Below are positions 25,280 to 34,608 of a DNA stretch of 64,000 bases, piece by piece. Position 1 is the first letter of the stretch. The number at the start of each line of letters is the position of its first letter. A program made the translations under genes and the position numbers. The stretch is from DAOUAM01 sp034433305 (GTDB lineage Bacteria; Chloroflexota; Dehalococcoidia; Lucifugimonadales; DAOUAM01), in NCBI GenBank assembly GCA_034433305.1, contig DAOUAM010000052.1, forward strand, positions 3,043 to 67,042. The letters are read 5' to 3'. The notes under the pieces were generated by a model. That model made no database searches. It was not told the DNA's origin and saw nothing but the letters and a program-made list of their open reading frames with translations.

Positions 25280-27523
25280 ATGACGACAACCGCTTCGCCG
25301 AAACGGGAGTACAGGGTCGTAGGCACGCGTCCTATCCGACACGATGGCTACGATAAGGTCACGGGTAAGGCCCTGTATGGTGCGGATATCCACCTCCCGG
25401 GGATGCTGTACGGTAAGATACTGCGCAGCCCCCACGCCCATGCCAGGATAGTCTCCATAGACACCAGCAAGGCCGAGGCGCACCCGGGAGTCAAGGCTGT
25501 GGTTACCGCCAGAGACTTCCCGACACCGCCGGGGGAGCCTGTAGTCCTTGGCTCAGGGCCAGCGGTGAACCTCGACCACCTGAGCAGCAACATCCTCGCT
25601 AGGGACAAGGTGCTGTACAAGGGCCACGCCATCGCGGCAGTGGCCGCCGCCAGCCCGCACGTCGCCGAGGAGGCCCTGGCCCTCATTGACGTCCAGTACG
25701 AGGTGCTGCCAGCCGTCACCAACGTCGAGGATGCCATGAAGCCGGGCGCGCCTCAGCTCCACGCCAGGTACAAGGGGAACGTCGCCAGCCATGTCCAGCT
25801 CAAGCTCGGTGATGTGGAGAAGGGCTTCAAAGAGGCGGATATAGTGCTGGAGCGGGAGTACCGTACCAGGACGGTGCACCAGGGCTACATCGAGCCTCAC
25901 TCCGCCACGGCCTGGTGGACCGCCAACGACAAGATCACCGTCTGGTGTAGCAGCCAGGGCCACTTTCCCGTCAGGGAGCGCACGGCCGGCGTGCTGGGCG
26001 TGCCGTCGTCCAGTATCAAGGTAGTGCCCATGGAGATCGGCGGCGGCTTCGGCGGCAAGACCACCAGCTACCTGGAACCCGTGGCCGCTATCCTGTCTCG
26101 GAAGAGCGGCCACCCCGTGAAGCTGACCATGACCCGCACCGAGGTGCTGGAGGCCACCGGCCCCACCTCGGGCAGTTACTCCAGGGTGAAGCTGGGCGTC
26201 AAGAAGGACGGGCGGATAACCGCGGCGCAGGCGTACCTGGCCTTCGAGGCTGGCGCGTACCCTGGCTCGCCCGTGGGCGCGGCAGCCCAGTGCATGCTGG
26301 CCCCATATAACATCGAGAACGCCCTGGTAGACGGCTACGATGTGGTCACCAACAAGCCCAAGACGGCGGCCTACCGCGCGCCTGGCGCGCCCATAGGCGC
26401 CTACACCTTCGAGACACTGGTGGACGAGGCCTGCGAGAAGCTGGGCCTGGACCCGCTGGAGTTCCGCATCCTCAATGGCGCCAGGGAAGGCACCCGCAGG
26501 GTAAATGGCGTGGTCAACCCGCGCATCGGCTGCATCGAGACGGCGCAGGCCATCAAGGACCATCCGCACTACAAGACGCCACTGAAGGGGCCTTACCGCG
26601 GCCGCGGCGTGGCGTCGGGCTTCTGGATCAACGGCAGTGGCCCGGCCTGCGCCATAGCCAGCGTGAACTTCGACGGCACCATCAACCTGCTGGAAGGCTC
26701 GGTGGACATAGGCGGCAGCCGGCCAGCGGCGGCCCAGATGCTGGCCGAGGTCCTGGGCATACCGGTAACCGACGTGAACCCCCAGGTGGCCGACACGGAC
26801 TCCATTGGCTTCACGTCCATGACCGGCGGCAGCAGCGTTGCCTTCAAGACCGGCTGGGCCGCCTATGAAGCAGCCCAGGACGTCAAGCGGCAGATGGTCG
26901 CCCGCGCCGCCAGGCTCTGGGAGGCCTCGCCCGACGACGTGGAGCTTGTGGACGGCGTCTTCCGGCACAAGTCCTCGTCGGACCTCAAGCTCAGCTTCAA
27001 GGAGCTGGCGGCACGGCTGCCCGAGACCGGCGGCCCGGTGGTAGGCCGCGCCAACATAGACCCCAAGGGCGCTGGCAGCTCCTTCGCCACCCACTGCGTT
27101 GACGTGGAGGTGGACCCCGAGACGGGCAAGGTGACCATACTGCGGTACACCGCTGCCCAGGACGCGGGCACGGCTGTCCATCCCAGCTACGTGGAGGGCC
27201 AGATACAGGGTGGGGTAGTGCAGGGGATCGGCTGGGCGCTGAACGAGGAGTACTTCATGGCCCCCGATGGCCGAATGCTCAACTCCAGCTTTCTGGACTA
27301 TCGCATGCCCACGGCCCTGGACCTGCCCATGATAGACGCGGTCATTGTGGAAGTCCCCAATCCGGCGCACCCCTACGGCGTCAGGGGCGTGGGCGAGACG
27401 GCCATAGTCCCGCCGCTGGCCGCCATAGCCAACGCCATCTACCATGCGGTGGGAGTACGTATGACCAGTCTGCCAATGAACCCGGCGGCAGTCCTGAAGG
27501 CCATTCAGGAGAAGGGCAAGTAA
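25280..27523 (+). CDS. Xanthine dehydrogenase-family molybdopterin-binding subunit
   Basis: A 747-residue large subunit of the molybdenum hydroxylase family (aldehyde oxidase/xanthine dehydrogenase/CoxL-like). It has the N-terminal hammerhead domain (DKVTGKALYGADIHLPGMLY), the cofactor-binding GGGFGGKT (~255) and the catalytic Glu in GVGETAIVPPL (~705). The active-site loop reads AYRAPGAP, not the AYxCSFR of form I CO dehydrogenase, so CO oxidation is unlikely. The partner FAD and 2Fe-2S subunits are absent on both sides, which is unusual. Start: ATG behind GACGGAGG. The substrate is unknown. Confidence 0.9.
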   Translation: MTTTASPKREYRVVGTRPIRHDGYDKVTGKALYGADIHLPGMLYGKILRSPHAHARIVSIDTSKAEAHPGVKAVVTARDFPTPPGEPVVLGSGPAVNLDHLSSNILARDKVLYKGHAIAAVAAASPHVAEEALALIDVQYEVLPAVTNVEDAMKPGAPQLHARYKGNVASHVQLKLGDVEKGFKEADIVLEREYRTRTVHQGYIEPHSATAWWTANDKITVWCSSQGHFPVRERTAGVLGVPSSSIKVVPMEIGGGFGGKTTSYLEPVAAILSRKSGHPVKLTMTRTEVLEATGPTSGSYSRVKLGVKKDGRITAAQAYLAFEAGAYPGSPVGAAAQCMLAPYNIENALVDGYDVVTNKPKTAAYRAPGAPIGAYTFETLVDEACEKLGLDPLEFRILNGAREGTRRVNGVVNPRIGCIETAQAIKDHPHYKTPLKGPYRGRGVASGFWINGSGPACAIASVNFDGTINLLEGSVDIGGSRPAAAQMLAEVLGIPVTDVNPQVADTDSIGFTSMTGGSSVAFKTGWAAYEAAQDVKRQMVARAARLWEASPDDVELVDGVFRHKSSSDLKLSFKELAARLPETGGPVVGRANIDPKGAGSSFATHCVDVEVDPETGKVTILRYTAAQDAGTAVHPSYVEGQIQGGVVQGIGWALNEEYFMAPDGRMLNSSFLDYRMPTALDLPMIDAVIVEVPNPAHPYGVRGVGETAIVPPLAAIANAIYHAVGVRMTSLPMNPAAVLKAIQEKGK

Positions 27524-27635
27524 GCCAGTCCCTGGTCCCATAGTGGCAAAGTCAGGCCTGGCGGAGGAAGACGCAGCCTGCTCCGCCAGGCCCACATCCC
27601 TGGCAGCGGCCTCGCGCGCCCATAAAGCGACGTAA

Positions 27636-27672
27636 GCATGGCCTGGCAAGGGTGCCAGGCCATGCGCCCTTT
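27636..27672 (+). terminator. Terminator after the molybdenum hydroxylase gene
   Basis: A 13-bp perfect stem (GCATGGCCTGGCA, 27636-27648, with 27653-27665) has a 4-base loop and is followed by GCCCTTTTG. It separates the hydroxylase gene from the UspA gene. A second GC-rich inverted repeat without a T-run lies at about 27555-27592. Confidence 0.7.
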
Positions 27673-27696
27673 TGAGTTGCAGGAAGGAACACTGAG

Positions 27697-28608
27697 ATGG
27701 CCAGGACTATTCTGGTGCCCCTGGATGGCTCAGCCACGTCTGAGGCCGTGCTGCCCTACGTAGTCACCATCGCCAAGGGCATGGACTGCGAGGTCACTCT
27801 GCTGTATGCCGTTGACCTGACCCCCATGCTCATGGCCACGACCACCAACGCGCCCCTGGCCGTGGGTTACCTGGAGGACTTCGAGAGGCAGGCCAGGGAG
27901 AGCGGCGAGGAATACCTGCGGCAGCAGTGCCGCAGGCTGGAAGGGCTGGGTGTCCGGTGTGCGACCCTGGTGGAGGTGGGCAGGCCCACCGATGTCATCC
28001 TCCAGCACGACGAGCGCGACTCGCCCTGGCTCATAGCCCTCTCGACCCACGGGCGCTCTGGCCTGGCGCGGCTCGTTCTGGGCAGCGTGGCATCGCGCCT
28101 GCTCCAGACGGCCAGGTCGCCACTGCTGCTGGTACGCCCCAGGGATGAGACGCTTCCTGCGGTGGCGCGGCTGGACGAGGTCATTGTGCCCCTGGACGCC
28201 TCGCCGCTGGCCGAGGGCGTGCTGCCGCTGGTGGTGGACCTGGCCAGCGGGCTGCGCCTCGCCGTGACGCTGGTGCAGGCGCTGCCCACAGCCTCCCAGC
28301 TTTACATGGGCACCGAGATAGTCGCCCACCCGGCGGACATACTGGAGCGGGCGGAGCAGGCCGTCCGGGAGTACCTGCAGGGCGTGGCAAGCAGACTGGA
28401 GCAGCAGGGCCTCCAGGCCCACCTGGAGGTGCTCAGTGGAGAGGCTGGCAGCGCCATTGTGGAGTTCGCCCGCCAGAGGCCGCACAACATCATCGCCATG
28501 ACCACCCACGGCCGCTCAGGGCTGGGGCGCTGGGTGCTGGGCAGTGTCACGGACAAGGTGGTGCGCTCCAGCGGCGACCCGGTGGTGGTGGTGCGCCCTC
28601 GCCAGTAA
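27697..28608 (+). CDS. Tandem UspA universal stress protein
   Basis: A 303-residue protein with two UspA domains (~1-148 and ~158-303). Each ends with the ATP-binding pattern G-x2-G-x9-G(S) (GRSGLARLVLGSVASR and GRSGLGRWVLGSVTDK). It also carries ILVPLDGS and VIVPLDAS strands at the domain starts. Such proteins bind ATP and form dimers; tandem forms mimic the dimer. AGGAAGGA precedes the ATG. It converges with rtcA with only 13 bases between stops. The role in stress is inferred from the family. Confidence 0.92.
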   Translation: MARTILVPLDGSATSEAVLPYVVTIAKGMDCEVTLLYAVDLTPMLMATTTNAPLAVGYLEDFERQARESGEEYLRQQCRRLEGLGVRCATLVEVGRPTDVILQHDERDSPWLIALSTHGRSGLARLVLGSVASRLLQTARSPLLLVRPRDETLPAVARLDEVIVPLDASPLAEGVLPLVVDLASGLRLAVTLVQALPTASQLYMGTEIVAHPADILERAEQAVREYLQGVASRLEQQGLQAHLEVLSGEAGSAIVEFARQRPHNIIAMTTHGRSGLGRWVLGSVTDKVVRSSGDPVVVVRPRQ

Positions 28609-28621
28609 GGCGGAGGGCTTT

Positions 28622-29692
28622 TCAGGGCATGGCATTGGCAGGCCGGGCCGGCGTCGGCTGGAACGCCGCGCCCCTGACCTCCATCACATTAGCTTCCACG
28701 CTGACGTCCGCCTCCAGGAACTGCTGCACCAGCCACGCGTTGGACTGTACATGGTTGGTCAGTTGGGGAATTCGGAAGAGGCTTGTGCCGGCCGCCAGAG
28801 CGGCGAAGGGTATGACCTGGTCAGCGGCATGCCTGTCCAGCGTGGCGCCCGTTCCCAGGTCCTCCAGGAGTTGCTCCGCGACCCGACGGCCTATGGCCTC
28901 GGACCTGCGGCCTGGCGCGCCAGACATGTCGGCGCCCAGCCGCGCTCCCGAGCCCAGGTCCGCGAACAGGGCCAGCGCGGCGCCAGGCTGGAGGGATGTG
29001 GCATCGTCGCAGACCTCGATGGCGGCGCGGTAGCCGGCCCTGGCCAGGGCCTCGCTGGCGGCCTCGGCCATGCGCTGGCCGACCTGTCGCTCCTTGAGGT
29101 GGGAGGCCAGCGCCACACCCCACAGGCGTTTCACCCCGCCGGGCTGGCCCAGCACCAGGGGAGCCAGCGCGCCAGCCACTGGCTGGACACGCAGGCGCAG
29201 AATGCCTCCGCCCCTGGGGACGTAGCCCGGCCTTTCCATGTACACCTGGACGCTCAGGCCCATGCGGGCCAGCAGGGGCGCCATGACGTGGCGCAGGTGG
29301 TAGCAGGACGGCGCGAAGTCCTGGAACAGGCCGCCACGTAGCTCTACCTCCACCGGCCCGGGGGCAAAGGCCAGCACAGGCAGCACCGCCAGCGCCAGCA
29401 TGGTGGTGGAGCCGGCCGAGCCGATGTCCCAGGTGTAGCTCTGGCCTGGCATGGCCCGCCCAGGGACAAACACCACGTCCTGAGAGCCTTCGTGGACGCC
29501 GCTGGCCTCTCCCGAGGCAAGCTGGCAGATGGCCCGGATGACGCTGATGTGCTGAGGCCGCAGGCCGGGGGCAGGACGCCTGGCCCGCGCGTTGGTGATG
29601 TGTACAGGCCTGCGGGTGAGCGCGGCCAGCGCCACCGCCTGCCGCACCAGAGTGCCGCTCCCTGAATAGCGCGAGCCGTCTATCTCCAGCAT
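28622..29692 (-). CDS. rtcA: RNA 3'-terminal phosphate cyclase
   Basis: A 356-residue RtcA that converts RNA 3'-phosphate to 2',3'-cyclic phosphate using ATP through an enzyme-AMP intermediate. The nucleophilic His is in DRHAADQ (His ~288). The N-terminal LEIDGSRYSGSGTLVRQAVA and RPAPGLRPQHIS and the central YTWDIGSAGSTTM match the family. No rtcB ligase is adjacent. A Clp1-like RNA 5'-kinase gene is at 49421, so both RNA ends could be processed in this organism. Confidence 0.93.
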   Translation of the reverse strand: MLEIDGSRYSGSGTLVRQAVALAALTRRPVHITNARARRPAPGLRPQHISVIRAICQLASGEASGVHEGSQDVVFVPGRAMPGQSYTWDIGSAGSTTMLALAVLPVLAFAPGPVEVELRGGLFQDFAPSCYHLRHVMAPLLARMGLSVQVYMERPGYVPRGGGILRLRVQPVAGALAPLVLGQPGGVKRLWGVALASHLKERQVGQRMAEAASEALARAGYRAAIEVCDDATSLQPGAALALFADLGSGARLGADMSGAPGRRSEAIGRRVAEQLLEDLGTGATLDRHAADQVIPFAALAAGTSLFRIPQLTNHVQSNAWLVQQFLEADVSVEANVMEVRGAAFQPTPARPANAMP

Positions 29693-29850
29693 GGCCTCCT
29701 GCCTCTGCCAGCAGACTCACCCCCATGCTGTACAAGGCCAGGGCTGGCCCGGTGCGGCCCCTCTCCGGCCCCTGTCCTGAGCATGCCCAAGGACCTGAGA
29801 AGGGCCATAGAAAGCCCACGTTGTGCAACTAAACACCCGGGAGAGGTCCC

Positions 29851-31416
29851 CTAGCCCATGGACTCTAGCTGCGGCAGGCGCTTGGACGCGCGCAAGCGCT
29901 GAATGGCCTGCCGCTCAAGCTGGCGAATGCGCTCCCTGGTAACGCCCAGCTCCTGGCCGACCTCCTCCAGGGTACGCGGCCGGTCGTCGTAGAAGCCGAA
30001 GCGCAGGGCCAGCACCAGGCGCAGACGCGGCGGCAGGTCGTCCATGGCCTGGAGCACGTTCTCCCGCGTCAACTGGCGGATGGCGATCTCGTCCGGCGCC
30101 CAGGCGGAGGTGTCCTCGATGAAGTCCTCCAGGGTGGACTCCTCCTCGCCTACCGGCGTCTCCAGGGAGACGGTGTGCTGGCGCTGGCGCTGGAGGCCCT
30201 CCACGGCCTCCACCGTCCAGCCCAGCTCCTCGGCCATCTCCTGGGCGGTAGGCTCGCGGTCCAGGCGCTTGAGCAGGTTGCGCTCGACGCCGCTGAGCTG
30301 CTGGAGCCGCTCGACCACGTGGACCGGCAGCCGAATGGTGCGGCCCTGGTCGGCCAGTGCCCGGGTCACCGCCTGACGGATCCACCAGGTGGAGTAGGTG
30401 CTGAACTTGTAACCCCGATGCGGGTCGAACTTCTCCACGGCGCGCATCAGGCCCAGGTTGCCCTCCTGGATGAGGTCCAGCAGCGGCAGGCCGCGGCCCA
30501 GGTACTTCCTGGCGACGCTGACCACCAGCCGGAGGTTGGAGTTGGTGAGGCGCTCCGAGGCCTCGTGCCCTTCGCGCTCGATGCGCTGCCACCAGCGCTC
30601 CAGTTCCTGCTCATGAGGCTGCAGCAGGCCGGCGATGGCCTCCAGCGGCGCCGTGTCATCGAGGCCAGCATTGGCTACCTGACGCACCACGCTCTCCAGC
30701 ACGGGCTGGGGAATCAGGCGAGAAAGCTTGGAGACCTCGGCGATGTCCGACAGCACGACGCTGTCCGGCCTGCCCGTGCTTTCGGCCAATGCCTGCTTGA
30801 CTTCGGCCTTGAGGGGCCTGTCCAGGGTCTCGCGCACCACTGGCGCCGCCAGCAGCCGCGCTATATCCTGGCCTTCGGCCTCGCCCCAGACGACGCGGGC
30901 TACGTTGTGCACTATGTCCTTGCAGGAGGCCAGGCGCAGGTATATGAATGCCCCAAGCTCGCTGGTGGTGGCGGCGCGGCCGTGCCTGGCCAGGAACTCG
31001 TCACGAAGCTCCTTCAGGCGGATCCAGGCCTCCACGGCCAGTCCCAGCTCTATCTCTTGCTTGGCCGTAAGGAGCGGGTGCTGTCCTATGGAGCGCAGGT
31101 ACTCACGGACGGCATCGCGGGTATCCTCGGCGTACTCCCGCGCCGCTTCCAGCTCCGTGGGAAGCTCCTCCTCGACCTCTTCCTCCAGCTCTCCGGTCAG
31201 GGCAGCCTCCGTGGTCTCCGCCAAAGTCTCCTCCTCTTCCTCCTCCTCCATGTCCTCAGCTTGGCCAAGCCCACGGGCCACTTCCTCGTCCTGATCAGTC
31301 TGGGGAGCTTCCTCCTCATCCAACTCGCCAGGCACTCCCGGCTCCTCATTCCTCGGGCTTATTCTTTTGTTCCCTATCCCTTCCCGCAGCAGTCCCTCAT
31401 CATCCCGCATCGTCAT
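29851..31416 (-). CDS. sigA: Primary sigma factor (RpoD/SigA type)
   Basis: A 521-residue sigma-70 factor. The first ~95 residues are strongly acidic, including a long Glu run. Region 1.2 begins VREYLRSIGQHPLLTAKQEI. Region 2 is LTNSNLRLVVSVARKYLGRG to DLIQEGNLGLMRAVEKFD, and the -10-reading helix is YKFSTYSTWWIRQAVTRA. The region 4.2 helix-turn-helix is TLEEVGQELGVTRERIRQLE. This fits the TTGACA/TATAAT promoters seen in the window. Of three close ATGs, the second is best spaced from GAGGA. Confidence 0.93.
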   Translation of the reverse strand: MTMRDDEGLLREGIGNKRISPRNEEPGVPGELDEEEAPQTDQDEEVARGLGQAEDMEEEEEEETLAETTEAALTGELEEEVEEELPTELEAAREYAEDTRDAVREYLRSIGQHPLLTAKQEIELGLAVEAWIRLKELRDEFLARHGRAATTSELGAFIYLRLASCKDIVHNVARVVWGEAEGQDIARLLAAPVVRETLDRPLKAEVKQALAESTGRPDSVVLSDIAEVSKLSRLIPQPVLESVVRQVANAGLDDTAPLEAIAGLLQPHEQELERWWQRIEREGHEASERLTNSNLRLVVSVARKYLGRGLPLLDLIQEGNLGLMRAVEKFDPHRGYKFSTYSTWWIRQAVTRALADQGRTIRLPVHVVERLQQLSGVERNLLKRLDREPTAQEMAEELGWTVEAVEGLQRQRQHTVSLETPVGEEESTLEDFIEDTSAWAPDEIAIRQLTRENVLQAMDDLPPRLRLVLALRFGFYDDRPRTLEEVGQELGVTRERIRQLERQAIQRLRASKRLPQLESMG

Positions 31417-31987
31417 AGCCATTCCTCAGTTATCAGCAGTACAGAGTGGTACGCACCTGTCCCATCGGCACCACCTGGCAGCCCGACAGGGACGGCTAGC
31501 CCCTCAACGGAACAGGGGTCTTGATCCAGCCCTCTGACGGCACTGGCCAGGGGCTTCAACGCGAGGCCGTGCGTGGTGCGCTGCCGCGCCCCTCGCACCC
31601 GAGGAAGGCCCGACAGGTGCGACAGAGCAAGTGATGGACAGGATGGTATGGTGAAAAATCTACATTTCCAACATAGCAGACCCTTACAGCGGATTCAACC
31701 AGGTATGACCGGTGCCCGCTACTGTCCGCCCTGGCCTCATGTGCCACCTTTGTAGATTAGATGAAAATTCTAGCCATCCGGTATGTGCTGGGCCATCTGT
31801 CTGAGGACTAAATGCTTGTCCCGAGGACGCCAAGGACTCCTATCGCCAGATTTAGGCACTTTGTTTAAACTGCTATGCAAGGATTGGCGCTTTGCCAGGT
31901 GCCATTTCAGGGTGACGGGAGTCCTGCCGGGTGCCACTATTTACAACGTCCCGGGGGTGTGCCAGGGCAGCGGCATCCGGGAGGCCA
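31417..31987. other. Intergenic region between sigA and speB
   Basis: No convincing gene is present in ~570 bases; short open frames lack ribosome sites and family features. A candidate sigA promoter is at 31643-31671. The stretch 31755-31900 is less GC-rich than its surroundings and unassigned. Near the speB stop (31950-31982) GC-rich inverted sequence (CCCGGG...CCGGG) may help end the speD-speB transcript. Confidence 0.5.
31643..31671 (-). promoter_or_regulatory. Putative sigA promoter
   Basis: On the minus strand TTGGAA (31671-31666) and TACCAT (31648-31643) are 17 bases apart, each four to five matches to consensus. It would give a sigA leader of about 220 bases. Confidence 0.4.
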
Positions 31988-32875
31988 TCACCTGGCTGTG
32001 GCGTAGCCCATGAGTTTGTATGCCAGCTTGGCGGCGGTGTAGGCGCAAGCCTCCGGCCCCTCCTGGGGACTGAGTTCCACGACGTCGAAGCCGACGATCT
32101 CTCGCTGCTGGCCGATGGCCCGCAGCAGGCCGGTGACCTCCCGCCATGCCATGCCGCCCGGCTCTGGCGTGCCGACGGCGGCCATCAGCGCAGGGTCCAG
32201 CACGTCCAGGTCCACACTCACATACACGCGCCGCGACAGTTGCTCCAGGACCTGGGCCGCCAGGACGGGGATGGCCGGCGTGTCGCCAGTCCAGAAGAAT
32301 ACGGGTAGCTTCGTGTCCCTGATGAACTGCGCCTCCTCGGCGCTGAGGCTCCGCACGCCCACCAGCACCAGGGGGCAAAGCTCGTGGACTCGCCTGGCCG
32401 CCGAGGCGTGGCCCCAGCGGGTGCCCATGTACTCGTCCCGCAGGTCGGCGTGGGCGTCCAGGTAAAGCACCGAGACATCCGGGTACGCCTCGCGCATAGC
32501 CAGCACGGCGCCCACGGTGATGCTATGCTCGCCTCCCAGCAGGCACGCCAGCTTGCCCGCCCTGGCCAGCGGCAGGACGGCGCGACGCACCCGCTGCGCC
32601 ATGGCCTCGGGGCTGCCCAGGTCAGGGGCAAGCTCTGGGGCCGTGTATATCCCCAGGCTGAAGATGTCGCGGTCCAGCTCCGGGTCGTAGTCCTCCAGCT
32701 CCCGCGAGGCTGCGATGATAGCCCTGGGGCCGTGACGCGCCCCAGTCCTGTACGAGGTTGTGCTATCGTAGGGTACAGGGAGGACGACGACGCGTGCCCT
32801 GGAGAGGTCGGACTCGTGGGGGGACGCGTCCAGGAAGGTCTCCCACCGGCGCGGTAGCTCCTCCGGGTGCTCCAT
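31988..32875 (-). CDS. speB: Agmatinase / ureohydrolase
   Basis: A 295-residue arginase-superfamily enzyme. Manganese-binding motifs are all present: GGEHSI, YLDAHADLRD, VSVDLDVLDP and FDVVELSP. The N-terminal VLPVPYDSTTSYRTGARHGP is typical of agmatinase, which makes putrescine and urea. It follows speD by six bases, and SpeD supplies aminopropyl groups for spermidine, supporting a polyamine role. No speA or speE lies in the window. Guanidino- or formimino-ureohydrolase activity cannot be excluded. Confidence 0.9.
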   Translation of the reverse strand: MEHPEELPRRWETFLDASPHESDLSRARVVVLPVPYDSTTSYRTGARHGPRAIIAASRELEDYDPELDRDIFSLGIYTAPELAPDLGSPEAMAQRVRRAVLPLARAGKLACLLGGEHSITVGAVLAMREAYPDVSVLYLDAHADLRDEYMGTRWGHASAARRVHELCPLVLVGVRSLSAEEAQFIRDTKLPVFFWTGDTPAIPVLAAQVLEQLSRRVYVSVDLDVLDPALMAAVGTPEPGGMAWREVTGLLRAIGQQREIVGFDVVELSPQEGPEACAYTAAKLAYKLMGYATAR

Positions 32876-32881
32876 GTCGTC

Positions 32882-33310
32882 TCACGGAGTGGCCGGGCCG
32901 CGGGCGGCCAGCAGGTTGACGCGCTCCCGCACCATGCCCTGGTATGCCTCCTGGGGAGTCACGTACTCCAGCCCGCGCTCCAGCGCCCAGACCTTGACCT
33001 CGGGCAGGGCGAAGGTCTGCTTGACGGCCTCCAGGGAGGAGGTGGGGTCGAACTCCTTGCAGGAGAAGATGTCTATGTTGACGTACCGCCGGTCGGGGAA
33101 GGTGTGTATGCTGATGTGGCTCTCGGCGATGATGACAAAGCCGGACACGCCCCAGTCCTCGGGCTTCTGGCCGTAGTAGGTATAGACCTGGGGCGGAATG
33201 ATCTTGGTCATACCGATGGCGGCAGGGTACTCGTCCAGGAAACGGTACACCAGGTCCGGATCCTGCAACCTCCGGGGGTCTGCTCCATACCCGTCAACTA
33301 TGAGGTGCAA
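32882..33310 (-). CDS. speD: S-adenosylmethionine decarboxylase proenzyme
   Basis: A 142-residue prokaryotic AdoMet decarboxylase. It self-cleaves at the Glu63-Ser64 bond (AESHISIHTFPD) to form the pyruvoyl cofactor; the proton donors lie in NIDIFSC. It makes decarboxylated AdoMet for spermidine synthesis. The start is TTG, supported by GGGAGGAG at a good distance. speB follows immediately. Transcription is divergent from the Gld-like ABC operon. Confidence 0.93.
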   Translation of the reverse strand: MHLIVDGYGADPRRLQDPDLVYRFLDEYPAAIGMTKIIPPQVYTYYGQKPEDWGVSGFVIIAESHISIHTFPDRRYVNIDIFSCKEFDPTSSLEAVKQTFALPEVKVWALERGLEYVTPQEAYQGMVRERVNLLAARGPATP

Positions 33311-33660
33311 CGCTCACTCCTCCCAGGCTGTTCCGCTATGCGGTCAGATATATAGCGTAGCATTGTTACCGATTTCACACAACACTTGATAGGGGTGAAA
33401 ACAATAGTATAGAATCCTTAAGTGCTCTGTACCAGGCGCAGGAAAAGGGAGCCGCTGTGCGCATAGTCGGAGGGAAAGGCCCTTTGCCCCGCTGAAAACG
33501 CCGCACCGGCCCTGCCAGGCGAGGGGAAGGAGCCATTCCTGGGCAGGTCAGCACGGCAAGCGGGTAGGGCAAAACCTTTGCAGCGAGTCTGTCGTAATAA
33601 CTGTGATAACGGAAAAAGCGGGGCGTCTGTGGCCCAGCCGCACGGTGGGCGAATTATAGC
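33311..33660. other. Divergent intergenic region between speD and the ABC operon
   Basis: About 350 bases hold the promoters of two divergent transcripts. The left part (33330-33420) is AT-rich and includes a plus-strand promoter candidate and, for speD, a TATATAT stretch near 33347-33353. The remainder (33420-33660) is GC-rich and has no recognised feature; a long minus-strand frame here is a shadow of the ABC genes. Confidence 0.5.
33386..33415 (+). promoter_or_regulatory. Putative promoter of the Gld-like ABC operon
   Basis: TTGATA (33386-33391) and TAGAAT (33410-33415) each match five of six consensus bases, separated by 18 bases. The leader to the ATPase gene would be about 240 bases. 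Confidence 0.5.
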
Positions 33661-34608
33661 ATGATAGAGCTGGAGAACGTAAGCAAGTACTACGGCAACT
33701 TCCCCGCCATAACGGACATATCCTTCCGTGTGGAGAAGGGGGAGATACTGGGCTTCCTTGGCCCCAATGGCGCCGGGAAGACCACCACCATGAAGATCAT
33801 CACGGGCTTCATGCCGCCCAGCAGCGGCAGGTGCACGGTGGCGGGCTACGACATCGTGGCCCAGTCCCTGGAGGCCCGCAAGCGCATCGGCTACCTGCCG
33901 GAGACGGTGCCCCTGTACACCGACATGACCGTGGAAGACTACCTCTGGTTCATGGGCCGCATCCGCGGCATGGGCCGGGAGTACATACGCAAGCGCATCA
34001 ACGACGTCATTGACATCTGCCGCCTGGGGGACTACCAGTCCAGCCACATAAGCAAGCTGTCCAAGGGCTTCCGGCAGCGCGTGGGCATCGCCCAGGCCAT
34101 ACTGCACGAGCCGGACGTGCTGATACTGGACGAGCCGACCATCGGCATTGACCCCATCCAGGTGGTGGAGACCCGCCAGCTTATAAAAAGCCTGGGCGGC
34201 GAGCATACCCTCATAGTCAGCACCCACATCCTGCCCGAAGTGAGCATGATCTGCCAGCGGGTCATCATCATCCACGAGGGGCAGATTGTGGCGGTGGACA
34301 AGCCAGAGAACCTGGCGTCGCGGCTGCGGGGCGTGGAGCGCATCGAGATGGACGTGGAAGGCCCGCAGCGGGAGGTCGTCAAGGCGCTGGAGGGCGTGGA
34401 GGGGGTGCAGCAGGTGACGCGGCAGCCAATTATGGGCAAGCCCTATAACACCTTCGTGGTGGAGGCCAGCCACGGCGTGGACATCCGGCCTCAGCTCGCG
34501 GCTGAGATAGTCCACGGCGGCTGGAAGCTCCTGCGACTGGAGTCCGTGGGCATGACTCTGGAGGAAATCTTCCTGCGCCTGACTACCAGCGAGGAGGTGC
34601 AGGCTTGA
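33661..34608 (+). CDS. ABC transporter ATP-binding protein (GldA-like)
   Basis: A 315-residue ATPase with Walker A GPNGAGKTTT (~34-43), Q-loop region YLPETVPLY, signature LSKGFRQR (~133), Walker B VLILDEP and switch His in VSTHIL. The ~90-residue C-terminal extension is typical of multidrug/Gld-type ATPases. It pairs with the permease overlapping its end and with the two downstream extracytoplasmic proteins, a layout shared with the gliding auxiliary system GldA-GldF-GldG. Gliding is not implied outside Bacteroidetes. Confidence 0.93.
   Translation: MIELENVSKYYGNFPAITDISFRVEKGEILGFLGPNGAGKTTTMKIITGFMPPSSGRCTVAGYDIVAQSLEARKRIGYLPETVPLYTDMTVEDYLWFMGRIRGMGREYIRKRINDVIDICRLGDYQSSHISKLSKGFRQRVGIAQAILHEPDVLILDEPTIGIDPIQVVETRQLIKSLGGEHTLIVSTHILPEVSMICQRVIIIHEGQIVAVDKPENLASRLRGVERIEMDVEGPQREVVKALEGVEGVQQVTRQPIMGKPYNTFVVEASHGVDIRPQLAAEIVHGGWKLLRLESVGMTLEEIFLRLTTSEEVQA

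Noticed and set aside
31783..32013. 76-codon plus-strand frame between sigA and speB
   Set aside because: No ribosome site or family features, and it overlaps the end of speB on the opposite strand.
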